A stretch of 64,000 nt of DNA from Morinoia aosen (lineage: Eukaryota; Arthropoda; Malacostraca; Amphipoda; Talitridae), in contig CM059562.1 of assembly GCA_030386875.1 (NCBI GenBank), positions 65,408,201-65,472,200 on the forward strand, in the 5' to 3' direction. Position numbers and translations under genes: made by a program. Within the stretch, counting starts at the first letter, position 1. Every line of letters begins with the position of its first letter. The notes beneath the pieces are model-generated. The model was given only the letters and a program-made list of their open reading frames with translations, had not been told where the DNA came from and did no database searches. Positions 46,459 to 57,604 of this stretch are shown one piece after another.

Positions 46459-47560
46459 CTATGCCCAAAACGGTTTTGGAAGACCGATGACATTCAATAA
46501 AGCTTGCAGTCTCTTCGGAATGCATACATACAGGCCTTCTAGGGCTTCCAAAACAATCTCATGCCATTCTACTTGCAAAATAGAGGCAAGTTCAGGTAAC
46601 GAAGACAGATATGAAAACAATTCTACACCCTTCTCTCCAACGCAGACCGTCATCGCTCAATAATACTGAGATCTGGTGACTGCAGGGGACCAGGGGTGAT
46701 GCGACCAACCACTCTTATGCTCTCAAAACCACTCCTCGGCAGTCCTAGATGGGTGAACTGGAGTATGGTCTTCATAGAACAGAGCATCATTACTAGAGAA
46801 CACACATAGTACAGAAGGATGAACGTGATCGGCAAAAATAGTCACACAATTTTTGCCAGTAGTTCGACTTACAAAAAATCATGAGGCCATTGGAATACCA
46901 GGATATGGGTACCGGAAACATGATCGAACCCGCACTGTGTTTTTTAAGCTGAAAGTAGTGGGGTTTGGTATAGTTCGGTGTACGCTGGGAGTTTGGTGGG
47001 GAAGGGAAGGGTTCGGTATATACTGAAACGATTCCAAAAAACGATAAAACTGTCTACTAATTATACTAAGCGATAAAAACTGTCTACTAATTCATAGTCC
47101 AGGTTTTATGGCCTCGGTACCACGTTTTCTTTTTACCTGAATGTGCATCATTTATGAGTGTTTTTGGCGTGGTAGTTCATTCGGTGAATCCTTGCTTATC
47201 AAGCTCCCTTCTAATTGCTTTGGAGTAACAAGCTTTGTCAGCGTGATATTCTGTCCAGCTGGGACTTTTGTAGCTCTCGCCTTTTAATTTTTTGTCACAA
47301 TCCTCTTTAATAACCGTCAGACATGATCATTCAACACACACTTTCGTCCGCATACTTTGTCTTTAAACGGGAAACATTCAGCCGCTCTTCTGAGTTTGGC
47401 GTAAATCTTTGATGCAGTGCTCTTGTGGAGTATCAAACACTTCGGCTACCTTTGTAACGGATGCAGTCACAATGCAGGCACTAGAATTTTGTCCACTTTC
47501 GAAATTCACTTAGCTCAGGAAGGGCATTCCCAACTGTTTAGAGCACTGTTAAACGTACAT
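46459..47560 (-). pseudogene. Tc1-like transposase remnant, DD36E-like spacing
   Basis: Read on the minus strand from about 47500 downward, a decayed helix-turn-helix region (KVAEVFDTP, then RIVTKN and KLVTPKQLEGSL) has several stops and frame changes. It is followed by catalytic parts. From about 46835 come DHVHPSVLCVFSSNDALFYE and DHTPVHPSRTAEEWF, then, after a stop and an apparent one-base insertion, LQSPDLSIIER. The C-terminus (46653-46459) reads LPELASILQVEWHEI and IPKRLQALLNVIG. From the second D of the YED block to the E of IIE is 36 residues, the DD36E-type spacing. Terminal repeats were not found. Confidence 0.75.
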
Positions 47561-50500
47561 GCCACGTATTAACGACCTAGGAAAGGTGCCGTTAGTCGGC
47601 TATGTCACGAGATTTTGTCCCTTCACCTCCTTGTTAACATTTCATTAACAGGAAGATCCGGCTCTCGGAATTGAGGAATGGCACACCTCCAAAGGATACA
47701 TATGCGACACAAAAATAAATGAATAACAATCGGCAATTACAGTACATATACTAAAAAGAAAAGGTACTCACCGATGAGTTGATACACGACTTACTCAGCG
47801 CGTTTCAGTGCGCTATTTTGCCTCGGTGAGATGTGGTGCGGGCGTAATGGGGTTTTTAAACACCATCAAATGCTAAGGAATCTTTATAATGGAGCACCCT
47901 GGTACAAAACATTAATCGTAATTTACTGGCACTGTAAGTAACGCATATTGACAAACACTACTCTGCCTAATTGACCGGTCAATTCCCTCAAGTAAATTAC
48001 ACACGGTACACATACAATGAAATAATGCCTAACTGATGGGTCGGCGCACTCCAACGTCCCAATGGATTGTCATTTAGCCTCGGATCACAAGTTCTGTCAC
48101 CCCAGAGCTGCTTCAGTTCATTCCCTGTTTCTCACACAGTGCATAAATTGTCTTTGGACGTTCTTATGAAGAAGTCGTACTTGCAATCAATAGGAGAAAG
48201 GAAAGCCGCCCTCCTGTGGAGCAACAAAATTTTTAACAATTACTTTGATTCTACAATTTTCTCATACATATATATATATATGCACATATTCCACATTTAA
48301 TTCAAATGCTCCAACTCTCTTTTACGTTACATGAACCTATCGTTTCCAGCGATATCTATCGTAACAAAAAGAACGAGCCTTACCCGCCCTTACGAAGTTA
48401 TTAACATTTTTCTTTGAACAACCTCCACGTTACGGAATCTTCTTTCCTCTGCAAAAAGTAAAAAAAATGTGAACTTTTAATGTGTTGTTTCAAGAAAATA
48501 TATCTCAACAGGTTTCGCTTCTCACTTATTTTCCAAAGTATGATATTTAATTTAACACCTATTTACGACGCAGAGTATGATGCCTAGCTACGACGGACCT
48601 TATCGAGATGCTCGCGAACTCTTACTGACTCTCGTCTTTTCATGCTAGTCAAAGTGCTCTTTTTGGGGCTACCCTCTTTCTAATCATGACCAATGGCACC
48701 ACTCTTGCACTTCCAAACCTTCGCCGGCTTTGTCCTATTGGCTCCTCCCGAGGTTGCACGCTCCCTATTCGCTGTGAGCCGAACCCGCCTTTTTTTTTGC
48801 CCCTATTTTGTGTGTTAATTCTTGAAGTCTAAGTCCGTTGGCGAAAAAGCTTTCTCACGCCTCTACCCTCTGCTCCCCTAACCTTATCCAGCCTATGGTC
48901 AACAAATCTTTGCCTTTTGTGGTAACCCTACACCGCACTCCTTGATCGCCTCTCGAGGTTTACTTACCAAGCACAACACTACCCAGCTCGAGTGCCTGCC
49001 ACATAAATCTATGTTGAATGTAAACATTCAGGCCTACACTCATGTTAGAGCAAGCCACTCGTATTATTGGAATGCGCCGACCACGGTTTTATAAACTCAC
49101 AATTTTAGTTCAAGCAAACAAAAGTTGTTACACATTAAAAAACTCGAATTTATTACACATGATTAAAATTTCCCTAAATTCTCATGTTTTGATTCGCAAA
49201 ATTGATTATTCTTAACAGATTCTTGACAGACCGCCGACCACCCGTTAAAAAAATTGGCCTGACAATTTTTTTTTGAATTAGCTTTCAGCTATTTATTGAA
49301 TATTGATCACTGCAGTCTGAAGCCGACATAAGACACACATGATAACTTGTACTTAAGCCTATTACATTCTAAAATTAATTCCGCAGAAACAGGGTTCGTT
49401 ACAATTAATAATCCTATTCATTACAATTAGCACGGCCTGATGTATTGTGTTGTATTCCACCGAATTGAAGTACGTCATAAATCTTTTGAGTGTTCACCCT
49501 TAATCGCATTCACAAAGTATTACGGTTACATCCCCTTCATTCTCAAACATCCTACAGTATTGATGACTTTATGTCTCGTAGTTTTCAATTTACGCTTGCG
49601 TGTTCTGTTGTCCAAATCCTTGACGCTGTTGTTGACGATTCGATGTTGACTCCTTTGGTATAGCTGACGAATTTGCTTTTCTTCCATGCCTCTCTTCTGG
49701 CATTTCAATGGCTTCACACGCGCGTTGAAGATGAGTACTTAATTCCAGGAGGAAGTATTGCGAGCCCAATATGCAGACTCGTATAAAATTTCTATACACC
49801 ACATTACTACACGATTGCGTTCTGTAAGATGGATCATTATTACGATTCAAATTACCACCAAATCATGTTAAGTGCAATGTTTCACATATATTTTATGACG
49901 TTTATTCAACTCAACTCTTAATCGCCAGATTACTCATGAACGTCGATTCGTTGATCAGGCAAATCGTCACGTCAGTAAGTTATATTGATCTGGCGGAAAA
50001 TATGAGTCGAATCGTCAATAAATTTCCTTCCCTACAGTTTCCACTCGCAATAAGGTCCTGAATTCCACGATGTCGCCCTGAAGAATTCCGAGGCACAATC
50101 CTGCGTAGTGCACGCTGGTATCCTGTTGAATTGCTCTCAGTACTCCCTGATATCGACGTAGCATCTCAGTATTCCTTGTTATTGACGTAGAAATTCTGGT
50201 AGACACGAGATGTTTATTCTCTCCGAGTAAAAACTCTTAATTATGCGAGAATTCCATGGGTTAATATGCTTTGAAGATCGTACGCTTCACTCAAAGCCTA
50301 TCCGACGAAATCTCTTTTAATTTTTATTTCACGTGTAAATAGAGAGGCCTAAAATGCGGCTTCAATATTCCAATGTGATAATTTGCCTAGTAAAATTCAC
50401 AGGACACTTGCATTCGAATTTCAGGAATGCCTCACCAGGCATAAATGTCACGACGCAAATTCCAAAATACTTAAGTAAATATCAACACTCAAGCATATAA

Positions 50501-50590
50501 AAGCATTGTCATTGTTTCATTGGAGTGCCCACTGTATTAAAGCATTTTTGAACGCTATTACATTGAGGTACCCTAGACTATTATCTTCAT
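47561..50590. other. Unassigned stretch with a promoter-like patch
   Basis: At about 48600-48790 there is a GC-richer patch with two CCAAT boxes in opposite orientation (48690-48694, and ATTGG at 48737-48741) followed by GCTCCTCCC. It could be an LTR or host promoter, but no transcript was defined. Short minus-strand frames at 49526-49850 and 50015-50206 lie downstream of the minus-strand gypsy pol and might be env or LTR remains; none has a decisive motif. Confidence 0.3.
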
Positions 50591-51817
50591 TATTTTTCGC
50601 TTTTCCTTCCTTCCTCATCCTGGTACTCCGTCGCTCTGTGGTGCTTTCCGCTTCGAAGTCTTAACTGCCAATTACTTGAGCAGCCCTTCCCGATGCAAGC
50701 TTGTTGGCGAACGATATGTCTGGACGGTGTCTTCAGCCACAGTTCAACCGCCAACGGTCCTGAGCTAATTACTTCTGCCTTCGGCATTCTTCAGAACATG
50801 GTGCAAAATATTCAGCCGTACATACATCTTTCGTCGTCTCCCAATGCAACGTTTGAGTTTGGTTCTACAATTAAATACTTCCAATCCAAGTGCGCTGTAT
50901 CCCCTATGTTGTACAGTTATCTGTTCGTTGTTCTTGTAAATAATTACTTATATTCCACGTGATTTTTCCTTAATTTGCTGCTTATACGAGACGCATTCGT
51001 GTTATGCAATTGTTCTGGCCTGTTTTGTGCTGAAGTACATACTACGCTAATCTACCAAGAAATTAATTCCTTAAGTCTGAAAAGAAATGTACTGCCCTCT
51101 ACAGAGTAAGATTAGAATAATTCCTTCCAGAACACCGTGTTTTACGATGTTCTTTCAGGGCAAGAGAAAGGCACAGAGTCAGGAAATTCATCGCTACAGC
51201 ACGAAAGAATACGCAAATTTTAAACTGACGCTAAACATATTTTCCCGTAATGAAAATGAACGGTCTAAAGGTATTGATAAAATTAGCAAGCCTGAGATAG
51301 CCTCAGCCTAAGAACTTCAGGTGAAACTAGTTAATACACTAGAGTTATTTCGTATTAAGCGCGTGCGCTTTATGAAATGCTGGCGAGGGAATCTAAGCAT
51401 ACTAAAAATGCAACAAAGTACTCCTCTTGAGAAACACACGAAGTTGCCCTACTGAACGCTTAATTTCCTTTACTTAGCAAGAAATAAAAATGAGAATTAA
51501 GCATAGGATAAGATTAGGTCACTCGAACAAGATTTTCGTTCTGTACGAAATTTCTTGTGAGCAAAGAAAGTGGGAGTTGCGTAACCTAGAGCATATTTCT
51601 ACTGAAGGAAGCATCACAATCTAGTGAGTGAGATTAGATTCAATTCACAGCTAGAATAACACAATTCTACTAAAGAACACATTTAGATTAAAGCAATACA
51701 ACGCTAAAAACTCACTCCTACGCAAGAGTTTCTAAAATTAAACACACAAGAACACATCCCGCAAATTCAAGGTGAGGCATGATTTCGGTCCTCTGCAGTT
51801 CGTTTCTAGTTGTCGGT
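50591..51817 (-). other. Region 3' of the minus-strand gypsy pol
   Basis: On the minus strand, GGATGAGGAAGGAAGGAAAA (about 50600-50622) is a good polypurine tract and would put the 3' LTR below 50600. A frame of 65 codons (50590-50787) runs into it. No LTR partner was found upstream of gag, so the ends of this element remain undefined. Confidence 0.35.
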
Positions 51818-54805
51818 TCACCTACACCTAGAACGTAGATTGTAGCTCCGCCGCTCTTTGAACGCAGCTTTCTCGTTTGCGTAGTTTTCTGTCCTCAGGT
51901 CTTCATCTACACTATCGACTGTCTCGTATCCGTTTCCATTCCCTGGTTCAGCTGCGACGTCCGACGTGCCGGGAAAGGCCTCGCCCCGTAGGTAAGCAAC
52001 TTTCAATCTATCCAAGTGAACCCTTTCTTGTCGGTTACTATATAGTGCTTTAATGGTCGCATTTGTGGCATTCCTTTTAAGGACACGAAAAGGGCCTATC
52101 CAGTCGGTAGGCCACGCGTTTGCAGCTTCGGCCTTTCCTGTCGGATTGTGTAATAAAACAATATTTCCGCTCTCCACCTGGTTGTTTTTCACACCTCTTT
52201 CCTTCATTTGCACCGACTTGTCGTGTGACGCCTTGGACTTGGCTTTTACGATTTTGAACGCATTGTGGAGCCGGGCGCTAACCTCTGCACTGTAATTCTT
52301 TCCCAAAGAATAATCCATGCGAGGTGTTTTCAGCCAGTCCACAACAGGAATTTCAGCGTCCCTACCAAAGAATAAGTAGAATGGAATTTCTTCAATGACG
52401 CTCTGGTAGCTGGTGTTCAGTGCCAGGCACGTCCAGGGAAGTGCATCAGGCCACGAAGATTGATCGTTGGCGGCAAGGTGTGATAAAACAGTCTTGATAT
52501 TCTGATTTTGCCGTTCGGTCATTCCGTTTGATTGGGGATGATATGCTGAAGTGTTGTAGTATTTTATTTTCAATTTTTCACACACATTTCTGAACAAAGC
52601 TGACGTGAACTCGGTGCCCCTGTCTGAGATGAGAGTCTTGGCTGTGCCGTACGTAGTCACGAATTGAGTTAACGCTTTCGTTACTTCCTCAGTCGTCTTG
52701 CTTCTGAGCGGAAACGCTGCAACATATCTACTAAAGTGATCGACCACGGTTAGGATGTACTTGTGTCCCTCGTTCGAGACAGGCATTTCAATTAAATCAA
52801 CTCCTATTCTGTCCAGAGGCTTGTCAATTTCAGGGAATGAACCCATGCTAACACAAATGCGATTGTTGATCTTACGTTTCTGACATTGCATGCACGAATC
52901 GACGTACTTGTTAACGTCACGCGCCATGTTAATCCAGTACCCGAACTCCATGAGTTTCTTCCACGTTTTAGCACGACCTTGGTGTGCACCGATTGTGCTA
53001 TCATGCGCTAACGTTATTGCTGCTTCTCTCAGGCCGTCTGGCACAACGATCAAGTGCCTTGTTCTATTAGGCTTTCGTTGCGTCTTTCTGAAATACAATA
53101 TGCCTCCGTCGGTGAAGATTTCGGATTTCAGAGCGAGACTTGGAGCGTCCCCTAATTTGTCACCTTCAAGATACCGCAGCACAGACCCCCAAACAGGATC
53201 CTTCAATTGCTCTGCTCTCACGTTTTCTTTCTGCAAACTACTTTCCGCCTCTTGTACATTGGGCGCTTCATTTATCATCGTCGTGACGAACACTGTTTTA
53301 GGTGCTTCGACGTCTAGATTTTCTTCTTCGTTTTCGTTCGCAATATTTCTCGACAATGCGTCGGGCACCACGTTCTGAGATCCTGGCCGATAATTCACCT
53401 CAAAATCATATTGAGAGAGTGTTAGGGCCCATCTCATAATTCTGTTGTTCTTGGTATTTTTACCTTTGAACAAATATTTGAGAGCCGTGTGATCAGTAAT
53501 TACAACAAATTTATTACCGTACAGGTAAGGTGAAAAGTGATTTACAGCGGCGACCACTGCTAATCCTTCCCGCTCCGTAATTGAATAAAGTTTTTCAGCA
53601 TCATTGAATCTTTTGCTGAAGTATCCAATCGGTTGTTCCTTACCATTACATTTTTGCGCAAGGACCGCGCCAGAGCCCTCATTTGAGGCATCACAGCTCA
53701 AGTAATACGTCTCATTTAGAGAAGGCTTCTTCAGAACTGGAGCTTCTATCATGAGCTGCTTAAGTTTACAGAAGGCTTGTTCGTGTTCTTCCTTCCACTG
53801 GAATCTTTGCCCCTTCTTAGTCAGAGCATTAAGTGGTGCAGCGGTTGTCGCGAAATGCGGAATGAACCGCCGATAGAAGTTCAGCGCTGCCACGAAGGAG
53901 CGGACCTTGCGTGCGGTCGTCGGCCTAGGGTAATTCTGCATCGCATCCACGTTCTTGGGATCTGGAATGAGTCCCTCACGACTGATGTAACATCCTAGGT
54001 ACTTCACTTGTTTTTGCGCAAATTTGCACTTGTTTAAGCCTATTTTTACTCCAGCACATTGAAACTCGTGCAACACTTCCCTTAGATTTTCTAGGTGACT
54101 CTCAAAAGTCATAGAGCTGACGCACACATCGTCCAAGTAAATGGCGGCGAATTTTCCCAGTTGCCTTTTCAGAACATGACAAATTACTCTCTGGTACACT
54201 GATGTTGAGCACTTAAGTCCCATAGGTAGCCTAGAGAATTCGAAGTTGCCTTGTCGAGTCTGAAATGCCGTGTACTGCTTACTTTCTTCATCTAGCTCAA
54301 TTTGATGAAAGGCTGATTTTGCATCGACAATGGTAGAGTATTCTTTGCCAGCCACCTCTTCCAATGTCCCTACAATGTGGGGAATCGGATAATGTTCGTT
54401 TATTACCCGCATGTTTACAGCTCGCAAATCAAGGCAAACTCTGTGGCCTCCTCCAGGTTTCTTCACGAGCACGAGGGGGTTCTTCCAAGCACTTGTACTC
54501 TCTTGCACAACTCCACTTTCGATCATCTCCGAGACCTTTTTATCAATAATTTCTTGGCTGGAGTACGGAATACGCCATCCTTTCGTTTGAATTGGCCTGT
54601 AATCACTCAGCAAAATTTTGTACTTCACTCCTTTCACGTGGCCAATATCCATCTCGTCTGCACTAATCGTCTTGTGATATTCCTTCAGCAGGTTTCTGAC
54701 TTGTCCTTGTTTTTCAGCATCCAAGTGACTTAGGTCAAGCTCATCAATTTGCTGAAAGCGCTTCTCTCTGCGGCAATTTTCTGCTTCGCTATTTTCCGCA
54801 TTGTT
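51818..54805 (-). pseudogene. pol: Pol of the second gypsy element: RT, RNase H, integrase
   Basis: Open from 54724 for 968 residues and continuous in frame with the protease part above it, except for a TAA at 54806-54808. Reverse transcriptase: D134 in TIVDAKSAFHQIE and the active site AIYLDDVCV (D198, D199). RNase H: LSCDASNEGSGA (D345) and VITDHTALKYLF (D411). Integrase: zinc finger H574, H581, C611, C614; catalytic D643 (GVDLIEMP), D701 (ISDRGTEF) and E737 (NGMTERQN); then a C-terminal domain with WIGPFRVLKR. The last 968 residues show no defect, so only the upstream stops mark it as a pseudogene. It lies opposite to the large element and has no obvious link with it. Confidence 0.92.
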
Positions 54806-55549
54806 TTATTCTGCAGTTGTATCTTCATTCGAGATTTCGTGGCATGTTGCAATTATTGCTCCTTCAGTCAGAGCGATTTCTTCGGCAAAAGGGTTAAGTA
54901 CAGGCATCAAAACATACCCGTTTTGTACCTTTGCAGCGGTGGCTCCGACGTAAGGCGCCCACTTAATTCTAGGCTCTAAAATTACTTCCTTCCCATCAAA
55001 TTTGCCATCTGCTCGGCACTTCACCATGGTTTGCGCGCGAGGCTTCACTGTGATATCCTCAGCCAGAGTGACTGATGTTTCTTCTCGCGTTACACACAGA
55101 ATTTTCGGAGAAGCGTGTCCTGGTGCTGAAAACATGTTCACGTGAGTGCCAAAGAATGATGCCCTACATTTTCCGAAGTCTAGCTTTGCGTTGACTTTGT
55201 TCATTACTTCCACTCCTATTAGCAGGTCTCCTGGGAATGCATTTTCCCGCACAACAAAACATCTCTGAACAATTTTCTGACCGTTAACTTTGATTGGCAC
55301 ATTAATCTTTCCCAGCACCGGTACGGGTTCCTCTCCAATTGTTTTTAATGCAGTCGATGTTCATTTCACACTAGCATTTTTAATCCCCGCAACCACACGC
55401 TCTTTTACCAAGCATATATTTGCTCCGGTATCAAGAAGTGCGGTAACAGGTGTACCATTCACTTGGAGTACAACGCTGGGATTTATTAGTGGAGCTAACG
55501 GTCTCCTATTCCGTTTTTTGGCTGTCCTGCAAACTGTTGCACTCTGCAA
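54806..55549 (-). pseudogene. pol: Protease part of the second gypsy pol, one stop
   Basis: The pol frame after the frameshift reads ALLDTGANICLVKERVV (DTG, the aspartic protease active site, about residues 37-53 from 55549). A TGA at 55361-55363 then interrupts, and the frame resumes and reads GDLLIGVEVMNK, the second protease motif (ILG-type). Both sides are in one frame, so a single substitution probably made the stop. Beyond the protease lies the linker to reverse transcriptase, ending at a TAA (54806-54808). Confidence 0.85.
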
Positions 55550-56532
55550 TTAGCTCTTAGGTGCCCAAATTTTCCACAGTTGACGCACGGCGGTGGCACC
55601 GCTTTATACTGTGCCAAGTCCATTGCAGGTGCAGGTGGTACTTCCGGTTGCGGCTGTGGTTCTCTTGCGTGGTAAATTTGGTGCTGATGACTCCTAAGTC
55701 TGCCTTTTTCGCTCCAGTGGGGTGCTTCATAATTTCCTCTTCGATGATAAGGAGAGTGTCGTATCTGTCTGTTCCTTTCTCTCCAGGGTGGCACTTCATG
55801 GCGGTAGCCTCTTGGCCGTTGTGGTGAATACCGCATCGTGTGGCCGACACGTGCAGTCTCATGCTGTGGCCTCCTCTCGCTTCGCTGCGCTCTTTCTCTC
55901 TCCGGTTCCCTCTTCTCTGTCGTTTCCCTTGGTACTGGTACTATCCGTCGATTTTCCACTTCGATTGCCATGTCCCTCAATTCTTGTACTGTCGTAGGTC
56001 GCGCATCACTTCGAAAGGGTCTTGTGATGTTCTCCCTTAATCCGAGCCACATCAAATCTACAAGGACTCGTTCCGGATGTTCTAGATAATTCTCGTTGTA
56101 CAGCCTTTCCAGGCGCGTCAGGTACTCTGAAACTCATTCTCGGCTTGTTTGCTTCTTGGTCACTATTTCAAACAGCGCTTGAGTCGGATGTTCTACTTGG
56201 TCTGCGTAGGAGCGCAGCCATCTTTTTGCTTCTCGTAGGTTCGTTAGTGTACCAATTATTTTATTGCATTCCTTTGCCTCTTGTGGACCTAGGCATAGGA
56301 AGAAGGCATTCACCTGCTCGCTGTTATTCAGATTGCCAGTCAAAAACTTCAACCTTGCCATATGTTCCCCTACATCGTCGCCCCTCCTGAATTTGGCCCC
56401 TATGGCTCCCACGCAGCTGGTTACCACGGGCATGTTAACTACTTCCTCTTCGGGCTGTGGTGGCGTTGCTGGCGCATTTCTGCGGTCGTTGTTCCTTCTC
56501 CCGCGCGCAGGCATAGTGTCGATCTTCTTCAA
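55495..56532 (-). pseudogene. gag: Gag of the second gypsy element, one in-frame stop
   Basis: 346 codons in one frame, with a single TGA at 56134-56136 (after QTSRE). It could derive from CGA by a CpG-type change. The first part has a poly-acidic patch and a capsid-like segment (LKFLTGNLNNSEQVNAFFLC, LREAKRWLRSY). The second part is very Arg/Pro-rich and ends with a perfect zinc knuckle, CVNCGKFGHLRANC (C-x2-C-x4-H-x4-C). The start at 56532 is the first Met; MPARGRRNN seven codons later is an alternative. Gag would form the particle and bind RNA. Confidence 0.85.
55513..55519 (-). promoter_or_regulatory. Gag-pol -1 frameshift site, A AAA AAC
   Basis: Minus strand, zero-frame codons AAA AAC near the gag end. 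A -1 slip enters the protease frame (KRNRRPLAPLINP), which is open. The gag stop (TAG) follows 18 bases later at 55495-55497. Confidence 0.75.
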
Positions 56533-57604
56533 TTCACTTTCTCCAAAAACTCAAAATTTTGCGATCACTCAAATGTTTTCCACACCTACTCACTGTAAAA
56601 CTTTTACTGAAACTTTGAAATTAATCGAGTGAACACACCAGAATTTTCTCACTAAAACTTATCACTTTTATAAACACTTTCGCTTTCTTTATCTATATGG
56701 CAGTGTGCTTGCTGGCTTATAAATATGCTTCATTATCTACAATTATGATGAAAGAGCTGATCTCCTACGTGGAAGTCCAACGCGCTTTGACGCAGTAATC
56801 TACAGGATTTGTCCGCGAATTGACGCAACGAGGATCTACGGAATTTTCCACGAGTTCACGTGACGCCAAGGATGAATTTTTATGGAAAAGCTTCAGTAAC
56901 TTCGATTCTCAGCAGGGGGCCCTCCCCAGGATCAGTAGCAAGCCGAAGAGGAGCAGCAAGTCACAGGAACAACGACCACAAGCTGTAACTAGGCGCACAG
57001 GAGGAGCAACAGCAAGTTTTGTTGCAAGAAATACGTCTACTCTGAATCACAGGATGAAATGATAATTATGAGGAAGAAAACTTGAGGTTGGAAAATTACC
57101 TCCATTTTGAGATTTTGTTTTTAGGTGGATTGCAATCGAGAAAGCTGAAAGGATGTCTCTGCTTGTACAAAAGTCGCCTATTTTCGATCTCTAATTTGTA
57201 TGATTATCTATGTTGATGAATTTGCCGAGAGCAAGTTGAGAATAATAAGATGTCGTGTGTGTTTTATTTTATGCGTTGAAGTGTCCGATTTATGCGTTAT
57301 CTTTGATGTGTTCTTTTCTCCTTGCGTTCTATAATAATGTGTATAAGAAATGTGCGTTTCAAGCATTAGGTGTGTGTCAGGTATTAATGAACTTTTTATA
57401 AATGCGTCAACATCGGCGTAAATCATGAGGTGATATGTAGGGATATTTTGATGTCGGGAAGAGCGAGGGGATTGAATAAGGGGGGGGGGGGCGAATATTT
57501 TCTAAATTTTTAACGTAAGGGGTAAGTCACGGTTATAATTGAAATTAACGGATGAAAATTTGCACCAACTTTGCAAGTTGGCACAAATTTTTCTGGGGCG
57601 AAGC
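56533..57604. other. Leader side of the second gypsy element and flank
   Basis: A possible minus-strand primer site TGGCGTCACGTGAAC lies at about 56854-56868, but no LTR could be matched to the other side. Beyond about 57070 the sequence is T- and G-rich with TGTGCGT-type words. A run of 12 G lies at 57480-57491. No gene is recognised. Confidence 0.35.
57480..57491. repeat. Poly-G run
   Basis: Twelve consecutive G; a likely site of length error in sequencing. Confidence 0.95.

Larger units (their letters stand above)
51818..56532 (-). mobile_element. Second Ty3/gypsy retrotransposon, coding part, minus strand
   Basis: Gag (56532-55495) and the protease-pol frame (about 55549-51818) are joined by a -1 shift and interrupted by only three single stop codons, so decay is mild. 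The pol order (protease, RT, RNase H, integrase) is that of Ty3/gypsy. It differs clearly in sequence from the element at 27.9-44.6 kb. LTRs could not be identified by eye in the surrounding 6 kb. Confidence 0.9.

Noticed and set aside
46921-46945. GGTTCGATC on the minus strand, like a tRNA B box
   Set aside because: No A box, cloverleaf or SINE body; it lies inside the Tc1 remnant.
49526-50206. Possible env remnants after the minus-strand gypsy pol
   Set aside because: Short frames without a furin site, fusion peptide or clear membrane anchor; kept only as unassigned sequence.
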